Shown here in pieces: positions 9,162 through 16,444 of a stretch of 64,000 nt of DNA (positions are counted from its first letter, which is position 1; each line of letters starts with the position of its first letter). The stretch comes from Pseudomonas sp. S35 (GTDB lineage: Bacteria > Pseudomonadota > Gammaproteobacteria > Pseudomonadales > Pseudomonadaceae), in the NCBI RefSeq assembly GCF_009866765.1, contig NZ_CP019431.1, positions 3,782,001-3,846,000 of the forward strand. The letters are read 5' to 3'. The translations under genes were made by a program, and so were the position numbers. The notes beneath the pieces are model-generated. The model ran no database searches. It saw only the letters and a program-made list of their open reading frames with translations, and was not told the origin of the DNA.

Positions 9162-9736
9162 TGAGCCTGAGCGGCGCCTGAAAGAGTGACTGCGACGCGG
9201 TTCAGCAGCAACTCCGCGTTGTACTTGGGCAGCAGCGCACAGGCGAATAAAAACACCAGGCCCGCGCCCATGAGCGCGGGGGAAACGTTGATATTCACCG
9301 CTTCGATACGCCAAAGAAAAACGAGGGCTGCTGTTGAACCCAGCAACGCACCGGTCAGGGCTTCATTCAGCGGATGTATATACGGCGCCACACAATAAGC
9401 GCTGAAGCCAATACTGAGCGTCAAGGCCACTAACGCCGCAGGCCAACGCCAGCCAAAGTTATACTGGCGAGCCAATAAGCTAGTTGCCACCGTGATCATC
9501 AAACAGCTGTTCATGGCATGCCCGCTGATGACCGCAACATCCAGGTGCTGCCAGGAAAACCCCCAGCCTTTGAACAACAACTTACTGGCCGCCACCAGCG
9601 AATAAGTCACACCGATCGTAATCAACCAGGCCCGCAGTGCCCGAGGGTTGGAATAAACCAACCAGACAGCAATCACCACTGCGGCGGGAATCATGACGGT
9701 AATACCGCCATATTGCGCAAGTTCTGCCCGCATCAT
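9113..9736 (-). CDS. Diverged PAP2-superfamily membrane protein
   Basis: A 207-residue protein with about six membrane segments and PAP2 (lipid phosphatase) topology. The SGH of the second phosphatase motif is present (VISGHAMNS near residue 73), and a His is in place in the third motif region (YIHPLNEALTG). However, the third motif's Asp is Glu and the first K-x6-RP motif is not recognisable. It may be an undecaprenyl-pyrophosphate-type phosphatase, fitting the nearby glycan genes, or a family member with changed activity. The C-terminal tail is read from the strand opposite the 8829-9161 gene. Confidence 0.68.
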   Translation of the reverse strand: MMRAELAQYGGITVMIPAAVVIAVWLVYSNPRALRAWLITIGVTYSLVAASKLLFKGWGFSWQHLDVAVISGHAMNSCLMITVATSLLARQYNFGWRWPAALVALTLSIGFSAYCVAPYIHPLNEALTGALLGSTAALVFLWRIEAVNINVSPALMGAGLVFLFACALLPKYNAELLLNRVAVTLSGAAQAHQEPAWRLEAAHTQAE

Positions 9737-9870
9737 TGCCCAACCTTAGAGGCACTATTTTCGGCGCCCATCAGACCTCAGGCCCGGGCCAAACACAACG
9801 TTAACTACTGTCAGCCTCGCCTACAAAATGCAATTTACTGATCAAATACACAACATATGATTCTTTATTT

Positions 9871-9884
9871 TAATAATTAGGTTA
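9871..9884 (-). promoter_or_regulatory. Repeated 14-bp box, copy 1 (sulfur locus)
   Basis: Read towards the monooxygenase gene the sequence is TAATAATTAGGTTA. Near-identical boxes lie at 12021-12034 and 13084-13097, each in a control region of the same locus and each preceded by A/T-rich sequence. It is 107 bases upstream of the ATG at 9992. A binding site for the LysR-type regulator at 12047-12952 is the simplest explanation, but this is inference. Confidence 0.5.
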
Positions 9885-9935
9885 GAACCAAACGGCATTT
9901 TACACCCGCTCCTGCGCCCCCTACCTTGAACGAGC

Positions 9936-9995
9936 ATGACCGACCCCCTGCCCGGCGGAGGTACACACTCCCTACTCGACAAGGACAGACCATGA
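9936..9995 (+). other. Possible 19-codon leader ORF with a counterpart at 15393
   Basis: ATG at 9936 opens a 19-residue frame (MTDPLPGGGTHSLLDKDRP) whose TGA overlaps the ATG of the monooxygenase gene in an ATGA junction. The same peptide core, TDPxPGGGxHxL, is readable at 15393-15437 in front of the binding-protein gene. Several differences between the two are synonymous, which hints at coding constraint. The second copy lacks an ordinary start codon, so a conserved RNA or DNA element remains possible. The ribosome site in front of this ORF is weak. Confidence 0.35.
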
Positions 9996-11074
9996 GCATC
10001 GAATTCATCGGCTATATCGGCGGCCACCATGCCTCCGAGATCCATCCGCGCAGCGGCCCGACCCTGCAACCGGACTACGTGGAAACCGTGGCCCGCGCCC
10101 ACGAAGAAGCCGGTTTCGACCGCGCCCTGGTGGCCTTCCACTCCAACAGCCCGGACAGCACGCTGATCGCCGCCCATGCCGCCAGTGTGACGAAGAAACT
10201 GCAGTTCCTCATCGCCCATCGCCCTGGGTTTGCGCAGCCTACCCTCGCCGCACGCCAGTTCACCACGTTGGATGTGTTCAACGGTGGCCGCACTGCCGTG
10301 CACATCATCACCGGCGGCGATGACCGCGAGCTGCGCGCCGACGGCAGCCATATCGGCAAGGACGAACGCTACGCACGCACCGACGAATACCTGAGCGTGG
10401 TGCGCCAGGAATGGACCAGCGACCAGCCCTTCGATTTTGCCGGCACTTACTACCAGGTAGAAGGCGCGCATTCAACGGTGAAGTCGCCGCAGCTGCCGCA
10501 TATCCCGCTGTACTTTGGCGGCTCGTCGAAGGCCGCGATTGAAGTGGCGGGCAAGCATGCCGACGTGTACGCGCTGTGGGGCGAAACCTACGAGCAAGTA
10601 CGCGAAATCGTGACCCAGGTTCGGGCCGAAGCAGCCAAGCATGGGCGCACGATTCGCTTCAGCCTGTCGCTGCGACCGATCCTGGCCGAGACCGAAGAAC
10701 TGGCGTGGGCGCGGGCTGACAGCATCCTGCAGCACGCCACGGCGCTGGCCGAACAAAACGGTTTTGTACGCCGCGAACCGCCGAATGAAGGTTCGCGCCG
10801 GTTGCTGGCAGCGGCGGCGCAAGGGTCACGGCTGGACAAGCGCTTGTGGACCGGGATTGCCGGATTGCTGGGCGCGCAAGGCAACTCCACCTCGTTGGTG
10901 GGCACCGCCGAGCAGGTAGCAGAGGCGTTGGTAGATTATTACGACCTGGGTATCACGACGTTCCTGATCCGTGGGTTTGATCCACTCAATGACGCGATTG
11001 AGTACGGCAAGCAGTTGATCCCCCTCACCCGCCAACTGATTGCACAACGCGAACAAGCCAGGCAGGTCGCATAA
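9992..11074 (+). CDS. SsuD-like FMNH2-dependent monooxygenase (LLM class)
   Basis: A 360-residue member of the bacterial luciferase-like family, nearest in size and motifs to alkanesulfonate monooxygenases such as SsuD. The N-terminal EFIGYIGGHHASEI, then LAARQFTTLDVFNGGRTAVHIITGG (quoted here only as the segment around residues 85-110) and LYFGGSSKAAIEVAGKHADVYALWGE region near 170 are typical TIM-barrel and flavin-site segments. It should use reduced FMN and oxygen to release sulfite from an organosulfonate, or a similar reaction. The ATG follows AAGGA by six bases. It has its own control region, with a copy of the repeated 14-bp box. No flavin reductase gene is nearby. Confidence 0.82.
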   Translation: MSIEFIGYIGGHHASEIHPRSGPTLQPDYVETVARAHEEAGFDRALVAFHSNSPDSTLIAAHAASVTKKLQFLIAHRPGFAQPTLAARQFTTLDVFNGGRTAVHIITGGDDRELRADGSHIGKDERYARTDEYLSVVRQEWTSDQPFDFAGTYYQVEGAHSTVKSPQLPHIPLYFGGSSKAAIEVAGKHADVYALWGETYEQVREIVTQVRAEAAKHGRTIRFSLSLRPILAETEELAWARADSILQHATALAEQNGFVRREPPNEGSRRLLAAAAQGSRLDKRLWTGIAGLLGAQGNSTSLVGTAEQVAEALVDYYDLGITTFLIRGFDPLNDAIEYGKQLIPLTRQLIAQREQARQVA

Positions 11075-11094
11075 GCAAGCACACCACAAACCAA

Positions 11095-11121
11095 TGTGGG
11101 AGGGGCAAGCCCCCTCCCACA
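11095..11121. repeat. REP-type palindrome
   Basis: TGTGGGAGGGG and its inverted copy CCCCCTCCCACA flank a CAAG centre, forming a near-perfect hairpin between the monooxygenase gene and the convergent aldolase-like gene. It matches the GTGGGAGGGGG core of the other REP copies in the window. It probably also stops transcription or protects mRNA ends. Confidence 0.8.
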
Positions 11122-11144
11122 GTTGATCTTCATTTGGCTGCGGA

Positions 11145-11939
11145 TCAGTTTTTGTAATCGGTATCGCTACGCTCCAACTGCCGGATCAACGCATTCCAAT
11201 GCCGCGCCACACCCGGCCCTTCACCGCTGCTATGCGCCTGGGCCTGTTCTTCCACTTTGGCCACGACCTCACGCGGTGGAAAGACCAACTGCGCATTCCC
11301 CGCCGCCTGCGCGGCGATCTGGATATTGCACGCGCGCTCCAACCCTTGCAGTTGCTGGAATGCGTGTTCGACGCTGATGCCGGCCGTCAACAGCCCGTGA
11401 TTGCGCAGGATCATCACGCTCTTGTCGCCCAGGTCCGCCACCAGCCGCTCACGCTCATCCAGGTCGAGGGCGATGCCTTCATAACCGTGGTACGCCACCC
11501 GCCCGGAAAAGGCGATGGAATGCTGGGAAATCGGCAACAAGCCGTCCTTCTGCGCCGACACCGCGATGCCATCGCGGGTGTGGGTATGCAACACCGCTTG
11601 CAGGTCATGGCGTGCGCCGTGGATGGCGCTGTGAATCACGTAGCCGGCGTAGTTGATCCCCAGGCCCGTTGGGTCGTCGACAATCGTACCGTCAAGGTCG
11701 ACCTTGACCAGGTTGGAAGCGTTGATTTCATCGAACAACAGCCCAAAGGCATTGATCAGGAAATGCTCCTCCGGGCCCGGCACACGGGCGGAGAAGTGGG
11801 TATAGATATGGTCCGTCCACTTGTACAGGGCCGCCAGGCGATAGGCGGCGGCCAGTTTGACGCGTACTTCCCACTCTTCTGGCGTGACGCGCTGGCGAAC
11901 GTTGTTGGAGACGCTGGAAATCGAGGTGACGCTGCTCAT
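11145..11939 (-). CDS. Class II aldolase/adducin-family protein
   Basis: A 264-residue cytoplasmic protein of the zinc-dependent class II aldolase/adducin family. Visible marks are the YTHFSARVPG segment near residue 46, the metal-binding HTHTRDG near 116 and RNHGLLTAG near 175. Members include fuculose-phosphate and ribulose-phosphate aldolases, decarboxylases and non-enzymatic relatives, so the reaction cannot be named. It lies in the sulfur locus, convergent with the monooxygenase gene and with a copy of the 14-bp box about 80 bases upstream of its ATG. A role in breaking down the carbon part of an organosulfur compound is possible. Confidence 0.78.
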   Translation of the reverse strand: MSSVTSISSVSNNVRQRVTPEEWEVRVKLAAAYRLAALYKWTDHIYTHFSARVPGPEEHFLINAFGLLFDEINASNLVKVDLDGTIVDDPTGLGINYAGYVIHSAIHGARHDLQAVLHTHTRDGIAVSAQKDGLLPISQHSIAFSGRVAYHGYEGIALDLDERERLVADLGDKSVMILRNHGLLTAGISVEHAFQQLQGLERACNIQIAAQAAGNAQLVFPPREVVAKVEEQAQAHSSGEGPGVARHWNALIRQLERSDTDYKN

Positions 11940-12020
11940 GGCAAAACTTCCTGGATGGCCTTAAGGACTTCCAGGCAAGCCTAGGGGATGCTCGAAAATA
12001 ATAAAAAGCACATTTTAATC

Positions 12021-12034
12021 TAAGCTAATTATTA
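12021..12034 (-). promoter_or_regulatory. Repeated 14-bp box, copy 2 (sulfur locus)
   Basis: Read towards the aldolase-like gene the sequence is TAATAATTAGCTTA, differing from copy 1 at one base; the next two bases (GA) also match copy 1. It lies 81 bases upstream of the ATG at 11939 and just past the stop of the LysR gene. Confidence 0.5.
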
Positions 12035-12046
12035 TTTTTTTTCATA

Positions 12047-12952
12047 TCAAGCCGCATCCCGAATCTTGTGCAACGATGCCGCCACCCACTTGCCAAACGC
12101 ATCTACCGGCCCTTGCAGGTTGCCCAGGAAGTGCGGGTAGATCAGCCACAAATCCATCACCGGCTTGAAGTCCTTGAGCGGCATCACCGCCAGTTGCTCA
12201 CGGTGCGCACTGCGTTCCAGCAGCGGGCGCGGCACCAGGCCAAGGCCCAACCCATCGGCGACCAAGCCCAATTGCAACTCGGTGCCGAAGGTCTCCAGGT
12301 TGACCCGCAGCGCCAAGCCCTGGTCAGACAAGGTGCGCTGCAGGCCTGCGCGGAACCCACAGCCATCCGGGTTGAGGATCCAGCCGTTCTGGTACACATC
12401 CGCCAGCTTGCACGGCTTTTTCGGCAACTGCGCCTTGGCGCACACCACCACCAGCTCCATCTTGCCAATGGACTCGCCAACGATGTTGTCGGGGAAGATC
12501 TTGCCTGCCGGGAACAGCGCCGCCGCTGCATCCAGTTCCCCCCGTTCGATCTTGCCGACCAGTTGGCTGCCCCAGCCAGTGGCGACCTGGGCGCGTAACT
12601 CGGGGTACTCGGTGCGCAGCAGCTTCAGCGCATCCAGCAGCACCACATCGCCGATGGTCTGCGGCACGCCCAGGCGCAGTACGCCGGTGGGCGGTGCATC
12701 CGTGGCCACCAGTTCGCGCAGGGCATCCATTTCGCGCAGGATCAGCCGGCACTGCTCGTATACGCGGGTGCCGATCAACGTGGGCTTCAAGGGTTTGGTA
12801 TTGCGGTCGAACAGCTCCACCCCCAAGGCCTGCTCGAAGTTCTGCACGCGGCGGGTAATGGCCGGCTGGGTCAGTTGCAACGACTCGGCGGCATGGCTGA
12901 TGGACTGGCAACGAATCACTTCGACAAAGGCATCGATATCGTCAATTTTCAT
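12047..12952 (-). CDS. LysR-family regulator of the sulfur locus
   Basis: A 301-residue LysR regulator. The winged helix-turn-helix spans residues 1-60 (SISHAAESLQLTQPAITRRVQNFE is its recognition region, residues ~18-40) and an effector-binding domain fills the rest, with VLRLGVPQTIGD near residue 93 opening it. I use the ATG at 12952 because the family begins directly with the MKIDDIDAF helix; the frame could extend to 13027. The gene diverges from the thiol dioxygenase-rhodanese operon, the classic LysR layout. It probably controls these genes in response to a sulfur metabolite. The repeated 14-bp box also lies upstream of its own start, consistent with autoregulation. Confidence 0.87.
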   Translation of the reverse strand: MKIDDIDAFVEVIRCQSISHAAESLQLTQPAITRRVQNFEQALGVELFDRNTKPLKPTLIGTRVYEQCRLILREMDALRELVATDAPPTGVLRLGVPQTIGDVVLLDALKLLRTEYPELRAQVATGWGSQLVGKIERGELDAAAALFPAGKIFPDNIVGESIGKMELVVVCAKAQLPKKPCKLADVYQNGWILNPDGCGFRAGLQRTLSDQGLALRVNLETFGTELQLGLVADGLGLGLVPRPLLERSAHREQLAVMPLKDFKPVMDLWLIYPHFLGNLQGPVDAFGKWVAASLHKIRDAA

Positions 12953-13083
12953 TTGGGCCGCACATAGAGAACAGTCATTAAGATGTGTGCGAAGCATAGT
13001 TGCAGGAACGTTATCTGGATAGCCCACGCTGTGATCGATAACGTCTAACGCTATTCAGACCGGTTCTAAATTACCTTCAGCTA

Positions 13084-13097
13084 TAAGCTAATCATTA
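13084..13097 (-). promoter_or_regulatory. Repeated 14-bp box, copy 3 (sulfur locus)
   Basis: Read towards the LysR gene the sequence is TAATGATTAGCTTA, 131 bases from the LysR ATG and 68 bases from the dioxygenase ATG at 13166. It sits in a very AT-rich divergent region (13050-13140) that must contain both promoters. Confidence 0.5.
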
Positions 13098-13165
13098 AAA
13101 AATAGCATATTAACTATAAACATTATGCTTAGATAAACCCATCAACATCGACTGATGGAATTGTC

Positions 13166-13777
13166 ATGACCCAGGCCCGACACCCCGAGAGACTCAGAGC
13201 CTTTATTGGCGCCCTGGCGGAACTGATTGACGGCAATCCCCGCGAAGGCGACCTGCTGCACCGTGGCGGCAAGCTACTGGCCCAACTGGTCAGCCACGAT
13301 GACTGGCTCCCCGATGAGTTCGCCCAGCCCAACCCCGAGCGCTACCAGCAGTTCCTGCTGCACGCCGATTCGCGCCAGCGCTTCAGCGTCGTCAGTTTTG
13401 TGTGGGGGCCGGGGCAGACCACGCCGATTCATGACCACCGGGTATGGGGGCTGATCGGCATGTTGCGCGGCGCGGAGTTTTCCCAAGGTTTTGAGCGCGC
13501 GCCCGACGGCAGCCTGGTCGCCGAAGGCAAGCCCATTGAGTTGGTGCCGGGCCAGGTCGAGGCTGTATCGCCCAAGGTCGGTGACATCCATCAGGTGAGC
13601 AATGCCCACAGCGACCGGGTGTCCATCAGCATCCACGTGTACGGCGCCAATATCGGCGCGGTACGCCGCGCGGTGTACCAACCCGACGGCAGCGAGAAAC
13701 TGTTTATCTCCGGTTATTCCAACGCCTTCCTCCCGAACATCTGGGATTTGTCCAAAGAAAAGAGCCCTGCCCTATGA
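13166..13777 (+). CDS. 3-Mercaptopropionate/cysteine-type thiol dioxygenase
   Basis: A 203-residue cupin thiol dioxygenase that oxidises a thiol to a sulfinate using Fe(II) and O2. The iron ligands H89, H91 (TPIHDHRVWG) and H142 are present, as is the S155-H157-Y159 outer-sphere triad. This spacing equals that known for the Pseudomonas 3-mercaptopropionate dioxygenase, and the Cys of animal cysteine dioxygenases that crosslinks to the Tyr is absent. So 3-mercaptopropionate is the likelier substrate, cysteine the lesser one. The stop overlaps the rhodanese ATG by four bases, so the two are coupled, which suggests sulfur handed on from the thiol pathway. Confidence 0.88.
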   Translation: MTQARHPERLRAFIGALAELIDGNPREGDLLHRGGKLLAQLVSHDDWLPDEFAQPNPERYQQFLLHADSRQRFSVVSFVWGPGQTTPIHDHRVWGLIGMLRGAEFSQGFERAPDGSLVAEGKPIELVPGQVEAVSPKVGDIHQVSNAHSDRVSISIHVYGANIGAVRRAVYQPDGSEKLFISGYSNAFLPNIWDLSKEKSPAL

Positions 13778-15357
13778 GCACCGTACTGACCCGCAGTTTC
13801 GCGCAGATTCGCCAGGCCCTGTTGGACCGCGCAGAAGTCGCCCTGATCGACGTGCGCGAAGAAGCGCCGTTTGCCGAATCCCACCCGTTGTTCGCGGCGA
13901 ATATCCCGTTGTCCAAACTGGAACTGGAGGTGTATGCACGCATTCCACGGCGCGATACCCAGGTCACCGTCTACGACAACGGTGAGGGGCTCGCCGCCCG
14001 CGCCGCCGAGCGCCTGGTTGCGCTGGGCTACACCCAGGTCAGCCTGCTCGACGGCGGCCTTGACGGTTGGCGCACCGCCGGTGGCGAGCTGTTTATCGAT
14101 GTCAACGTACCGAGCAAAGCCTTTGGCGAACTGGTAGAGAGCGAGCGCCACACGCCGTCCCTGGCCGCCGAAGAGGTGCAAGCCCTGCTCGACAGCCAGG
14201 CCGATGTGGTGGTGCTCGACGCCCGCCGTTTCGACGAATACCAGACCATGAGCATCCCCACCAGCATCAGCGTGCCCGGTGCCGAACTGGTGCTGCGCGC
14301 CCGTGAACTGGCGCCAGACCCGGCCACGCGCATCATCGTCAACTGCGCCGGACGCACCCGCAGCATTATCGGCACCCAATCGCTGATCAACGCTGGCGTG
14401 ACCAACCCGGTGTCGTCGCTGCGCAACGGCACCATCGGCTGGACCCTGGCCGGGCAGAAACTCGCCCATGGCCAGTCGCGCCGCTTTGCGCCCACCACGC
14501 CAGAACACCGCCACATCGCCGCCCAGGACGCACGCCGCGTGGCCGACAAGGCCCGCGTCGGCCGCGCCACCCTCGACGACCTGCAACGCTGGCAGCAAGA
14601 ACCGACCCGCACCACCTACCTGTTCGATGTGCGCACCCCGGAAGAATTCGAAACCGGCCACCTGCCCGGCGCCCGCTCCACCCCCGGCGGCCAATTGGTC
14701 CAGGAAACCGATCACGTGGCCAGCGTACGCGGCGCACGACTGGTGCTGGCAGATGACGACGGCGTGCGCGCCAACATGTCCGCGTCGTGGCTCGCCCAAC
14801 TCGGCTGGGACGTGCATGTACTGGACGACCTGCAAGCGGCGCACTTGAGCGAACAAGGCGCCTGGATCGCCCCGGTGCCCGCGCCGCCCCAAGCCGAACT
14901 GATCAGCCCGCACACCCTCGCCGACTGGCTGGCCCACGGCGACACCGTGGTGCTGGACTTCACCGCCAGCGCCAACTACGTCAAACGCCATATCCCCGGT
15001 GCATGGTGGGCGCTGCGTGCGCAACTGCCCCAAGCCCTCGCCAAGGCACCGACCGCCGAGCGCTATGTGCTCACCTGCGGCAGCAGCCAACTGGCGCGCC
15101 TGGCGGTGGCCGACGTCGAAGCCATCACCGGCAAACAAGTGTTCCTGCTGCAAGACGGCACAGCGGGTTGGATCAACGCGCAACTGCCCCTGGAAGAAGG
15201 CGAGACCCACCTGGCCTCACCGCGCATCGACCGCTACCGCCGACCGTATGAAGGCACCGACAACCCCAAGGAAGCCATGCAGGCGTATCTGGATTGGGAG
15301 TTCGGGCTGGTCGCGCAACTGGCCCGCGACGGTACGCATGGGTTCTACGTGATCTGA
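13774..15357 (+). CDS. Four-domain rhodanese-related sulfurtransferase
   Basis: A 527-residue cytoplasmic protein made of four tandem rhodanese domains (about 1-115, 125-235, 260-365 and 375-500). Active-site loops alternate: domain 1 has Asp (YDNGEG near 68), domain 2 Cys191 (NCAGRTRS), domain 3 Asp (ADDDGV near 327) and domain 4 Cys435 (TCGSSQ). The protein therefore looks like two catalytic domains each paired with an inactive one. Domain 2 has the classic CxGxR loop; domain 4's loop is less standard. It is translationally coupled to the thiol dioxygenase and probably moves sulfane sulfur from the same substrates. Confidence 0.87.
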   Translation: MSTVLTRSFAQIRQALLDRAEVALIDVREEAPFAESHPLFAANIPLSKLELEVYARIPRRDTQVTVYDNGEGLAARAAERLVALGYTQVSLLDGGLDGWRTAGGELFIDVNVPSKAFGELVESERHTPSLAAEEVQALLDSQADVVVLDARRFDEYQTMSIPTSISVPGAELVLRARELAPDPATRIIVNCAGRTRSIIGTQSLINAGVTNPVSSLRNGTIGWTLAGQKLAHGQSRRFAPTTPEHRHIAAQDARRVADKARVGRATLDDLQRWQQEPTRTTYLFDVRTPEEFETGHLPGARSTPGGQLVQETDHVASVRGARLVLADDDGVRANMSASWLAQLGWDVHVLDDLQAAHLSEQGAWIAPVPAPPQAELISPHTLADWLAHGDTVVLDFTASANYVKRHIPGAWWALRAQLPQALAKAPTAERYVLTCGSSQLARLAVADVEAITGKQVFLLQDGTAGWINAQLPLEEGETHLASPRIDRYRRPYEGTDNPKEAMQAYLDWEFGLVAQLARDGTHGFYVI

Positions 15358-15369
15358 TCGTCCGACACC

Positions 15370-15391
15370 CCTGCCCCTGAACGGGGGCAGG
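15370..15391. terminator. GC-rich hairpin after the rhodanese gene
   Basis: CCTGCCCC pairs with GGGGCAGG around a short TGAACG-type loop, 12 bases past the rhodanese stop. There is no following run of T, so it may be a weak terminator, an mRNA end protector, or part of the leader in front of the binding-protein gene. Confidence 0.4.
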
Positions 15392-15392
15392 C

Positions 15393-15437
15393 TTCACCGA
15401 CCCCTTTCCAGGCGGAGGTATCCATACCCTTTTTTGA
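15393..15437 (+). other. Second copy of the TDPxPGGGxHxL leader sequence
   Basis: This stretch shares about 27 of 33 bases with 9938-9972, including ACCGACCCC and GGCGGAGGTA. Translated, it gives FTDPFPGGGIHTLF then TGA. No ATG, GTG or TTG opens the frame after the upstream TGA, so it may be a relic or an RNA element. It ends 21 bases before the ATG of the binding-protein gene. Confidence 0.35.
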
Positions 15438-15458
15438 TCTACCTGGAGCCTCTATCCC

Positions 15459-16433
15459 ATGGTCTTCACCTCCTCTTTCAAACGCCTGTTCCTGGGCACC
15501 GCCCTGGCCCTAGGCATGGCCACCACCGCCCACGCCGCCGACCTGCAGCCCCTGCGGGTGGCCAATCAAAAATCGACGATCAAGGCCCTGCTCGAAGCCT
15601 GCGGCGAAACCAAGAACGTGCCGTACACAATCCAGTGGTCGGAGTTCCCGTCCGCCTCGCCCCTGGGCGAAGCCTTGAATGCCGGCGCGGTGGATATCGG
15701 GGCCTTGGGTGATGCGCCTTATGTGTTCGCACTGGGTGCCGGTGCGGCGCTCAAGGTGGTCAGCATCATCCACGCCGAAGGGCGCAACACCACTGCCCTG
15801 CTGGTGCCCAAGGACTCGCCGATCAAGACCGCCGCCGACCTCAAGGGCAAGAAAATCGTCACCGGGCGCGGTTCCATCGGGCATTACCTGGCGATCAAGG
15901 CGTTGGCGACGGCCGGCCTGACCAGCCAGGATGTGCAGTTCATCTTCCTGCTGCCCGCCGAGTCGCGCCTGGTGCTGGATAACGGCACCGCCGATGCCTG
16001 GGCGACCTGGGATCCCTACACCACGGTGGTGACTTCACAAAGCCAGGCGCGGATCATCGCCAGCGGCAACACGCTGCTCAGCAACCACCTGTACCTCGCC
16101 GCCACCAGCCAGGCCATCGCCGACAAGCGCCCGCAACTGGACGACTTCGTCGCCCGCGTCGACCGCGCCTATGCCTGGGCCAATACCCACCCCGACGAAT
16201 ATGCCGCCGCCCAGACCAAAATCACCGGGCTGCCACTGGCCGTGCATGTGGCCGTGGCCAAGCAAACCCACCTGAGCCCGGTACTGATCGACGACAGCGT
16301 GATCAGCGGCCTGCAAGCCACGGCCGACACTTACCAAAAAGAAGGCCTGCTGACCAAACACATCGACGTGTCCCAGGGCTTCGACAAGAGCTTTAACGCC
16401 AAGCGTGCCCCCAACAACCAAGCCTCGCGCTAA
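15459..16433 (+). CDS. SsuA-like sulfonate ABC transporter binding protein
   Basis: A 324-residue periplasmic protein. It starts with a Sec signal peptide (cleavage expected after AHA near residue 26). The mature part has features of the SsuA/TauA/NrtA family: VANQKS at the N-terminus, EFPSASPLGEALNAGAVDIGALGD (near 66-90), TGRGSIGHYLAIKAL near 135 and the DAWATWDPY segment near 180. It should capture an aliphatic sulfonate or similar sulfur compound. The ATG follows a GGAG site. No permease or ATPase gene lies beside it, so it must use a transporter encoded elsewhere. The monooxygenase gene follows after 11 bases. Confidence 0.85.
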   Translation: MVFTSSFKRLFLGTALALGMATTAHAADLQPLRVANQKSTIKALLEACGETKNVPYTIQWSEFPSASPLGEALNAGAVDIGALGDAPYVFALGAGAALKVVSIIHAEGRNTTALLVPKDSPIKTAADLKGKKIVTGRGSIGHYLAIKALATAGLTSQDVQFIFLLPAESRLVLDNGTADAWATWDPYTTVVTSQSQARIIASGNTLLSNHLYLAATSQAIADKRPQLDDFVARVDRAYAWANTHPDEYAAAQTKITGLPLAVHVAVAKQTHLSPVLIDDSVISGLQATADTYQKEGLLTKHIDVSQGFDKSFNAKRAPNNQASR

Positions 16434-16444
16434 AGGAGCAGAAC

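Noticed and set aside
13714..15210. 498-codon minus-strand frame opposite the rhodanese gene
   Set aside because: The plus strand encodes four clear rhodanese domains; the antisense frame is Gly/His-rich shadow sequence.
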